Shown in pieces: positions 23,345 to 24,027 of a stretch of 24,027 bases of DNA. How positions within the stretch are numbered: position 1 is the stretch's first letter; each line of letters begins with the position of its first letter. Under the pieces are notes generated by a model that saw only the letters and a list, made by a program, of their open reading frames with translations, was not told the origin of the DNA and made no database searches. The stretch comes from a virus. The position numbers and the translations under genes were made by a program. The stretch is from the IMG/VR virus record IMGVR_UViG_3300046468_001281, positions 1 to 24,027 of that record; one strand, 5' to 3'.

Positions 23345-24027
23345 TTAAGACCCAGAAGGATCTTGCTCCCAGATGATGAACCCGTCTTTACGGATTGTAA
23401 AGAAGTGGTTCCATGTGGTCTCGAGACCATCATTGTTAGTGAGAAGCTCTGTGTATTCGAGCGTGTCTGACGAAGAGTATGTGGTGTCCCAAGAAGCCCC
23501 GCTGTCCTCAGCTCTCGCTTCTAGGCAGACTTCAAAGTCAGGGTTGTTGTCGTACTGAGTGGTTTGCAAGTGGTATCTTGTGCCGACGGTTAAATCCCAA
23601 GACACCTGAGCGTCATTGTCCGTGTTACTCACCGTAGAATTAGGTAGGGTCGTTTCAACGTAATTTCCGCTGGGTGCGGAGTTAGATAACCCTGCGATAC
23701 TTGCGTGTATGCTAGGAGCCACCCAACCTGTTGTGTCCGCAGGAGACCCGTCAGGACTAGAGAACGTGGCTTCCGATTTCGCTTCCCTAAGTCTAAATAC
23801 TGCCGAATCGTCTCCTGAGACAGAGTGTGTGAACTTAAAGTGCATATACAGCCTCGCATTTGAAGAGAAGCCGAAAGGGAAGGTGTTCGGATTATCTGCG
23901 TTGAAAACAACGACATCATCCGAGCTTCGAATACGGAAAGTGTGCAAATAGTATTTCCCAGAGTCTCCTGAAGAGGGATTACCAGGCATTAGGTCGTTAT
24001 ATCCTTTCCCGAACAAGAAAGCAGAGG
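23345..24027 (-). CDS. Beta-rich putative virion protein, 5' partial at window edge
   Basis: The frame is open to the right edge, so the N-terminus is probably outside the window. An internal ATG at 23989 (MPGNPSSGDSGKYY) is possible, but its only Shine-Dalgarno-like motif (AAAGGA) is 12 nt away, which is long. At least 214 residues are visible. The protein is dominated by alternating strands and polar loops: KYYLHTFRIRSSDDVVVF, ARLYMHFKFTHSV, SAVFRLREAKSEATF, VSWDLTVGTRYHLQTTQYD, DFEVCLEARAED and a C-terminal WNHFFTIRKDGFIIWEQD. No membrane segment or enzyme motif is seen. It heads the visible minus-strand cluster and precedes two small tail/baseplate-type genes, so a decoration, receptor-contact or baseplate role is the reasonable inference; the family is not recognised. 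Confidence 0.6.
   Translation of the reverse strand, partial: SAFLFGKGYNDLMPGNPSSGDSGKYYLHTFRIRSSDDVVVFNADNPNTFPFGFSSNARLYMHFKFTHSVSGDDSAVFRLREAKSEATFSSPDGSPADTTGWVAPSIHASIAGLSNSAPSGNYVETTLPNSTVSNTDNDAQVSWDLTVGTRYHLQTTQYDNNPDFEVCLEARAEDSGASWDTTYSSSDTLEYTELLTNNDGLETTWNHFFTIRKDGFIIWEQDPSGS

Noticed and set aside
1-24027. CRISPR array, tRNA genes, insertion sequence or integrase
   Set aside because: No regularly spaced direct repeats, cloverleaf, transposase or recombinase motifs were seen; the window is almost fully occupied by structural genes.

Overview
The window looks like part of the virion-structure region of a large tailed bacteriophage with a contractile tail (myovirus-like, plausibly a jumbo phage). 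The reasons are a baseplate-hub-like protein overlapping a gp5/VgrG-like central spike gene, several giant beta-rich genes of 3 to 6 kb with no metabolic genes among them, near gap-free packing, and start-stop overlaps with strong Shine-Dalgarno sites. No tRNA, rRNA, CRISPR, transposase or integrase is visible. Base composition is moderate and the standard genetic code works throughout. The host cannot be read from this sequence.

Layout. Positions 1-6632 (+ strand) hold three genes. The first is a very long hub-like protein, cut at its 5' end by the window edge. The second is the spike, with an N-terminal OB-fold-like segment and a C-terminal beta-helical needle; the two genes overlap by 4 nt (ATGA). 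The third is a coiled-coil plus pentapeptide-repeat protein. A candidate terminator hairpin follows at once.

Positions 6583-24027 (- strand) hold eight genes transcribed towards the first block. In transcription order they are: a beta-rich protein cut by the right edge; two small related tail/baseplate-type proteins; a 1061-aa giant; a 1892-aa giant; a 267-aa protein; a 1727-aa giant related to the 1061-aa one; and a 94-aa zinc-ribbon protein. The zinc-ribbon gene overlaps the end of the pentapeptide gene tail to tail by 50 bp. Three start codons were moved downstream of the longest possible start because a strong Shine-Dalgarno site fixes them.

Working together (inference): hub and spike would form the centre of the baseplate and the piercing tip. 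The giant minus-strand proteins probably build the baseplate periphery, fibres or other virion decorations. The most noteworthy points are the two giant paralogues, one with an extra domain of about 110 residues; the 1892-aa protein of no recognised family; the pentapeptide protein next to the spike; a possible metal-binding spike tip; the convergent overlap with a terminator inside the opposing gene; and an 11-bp perfect hairpin inside the largest gene. I did not find convincing evidence of a defence or other non-virion system.
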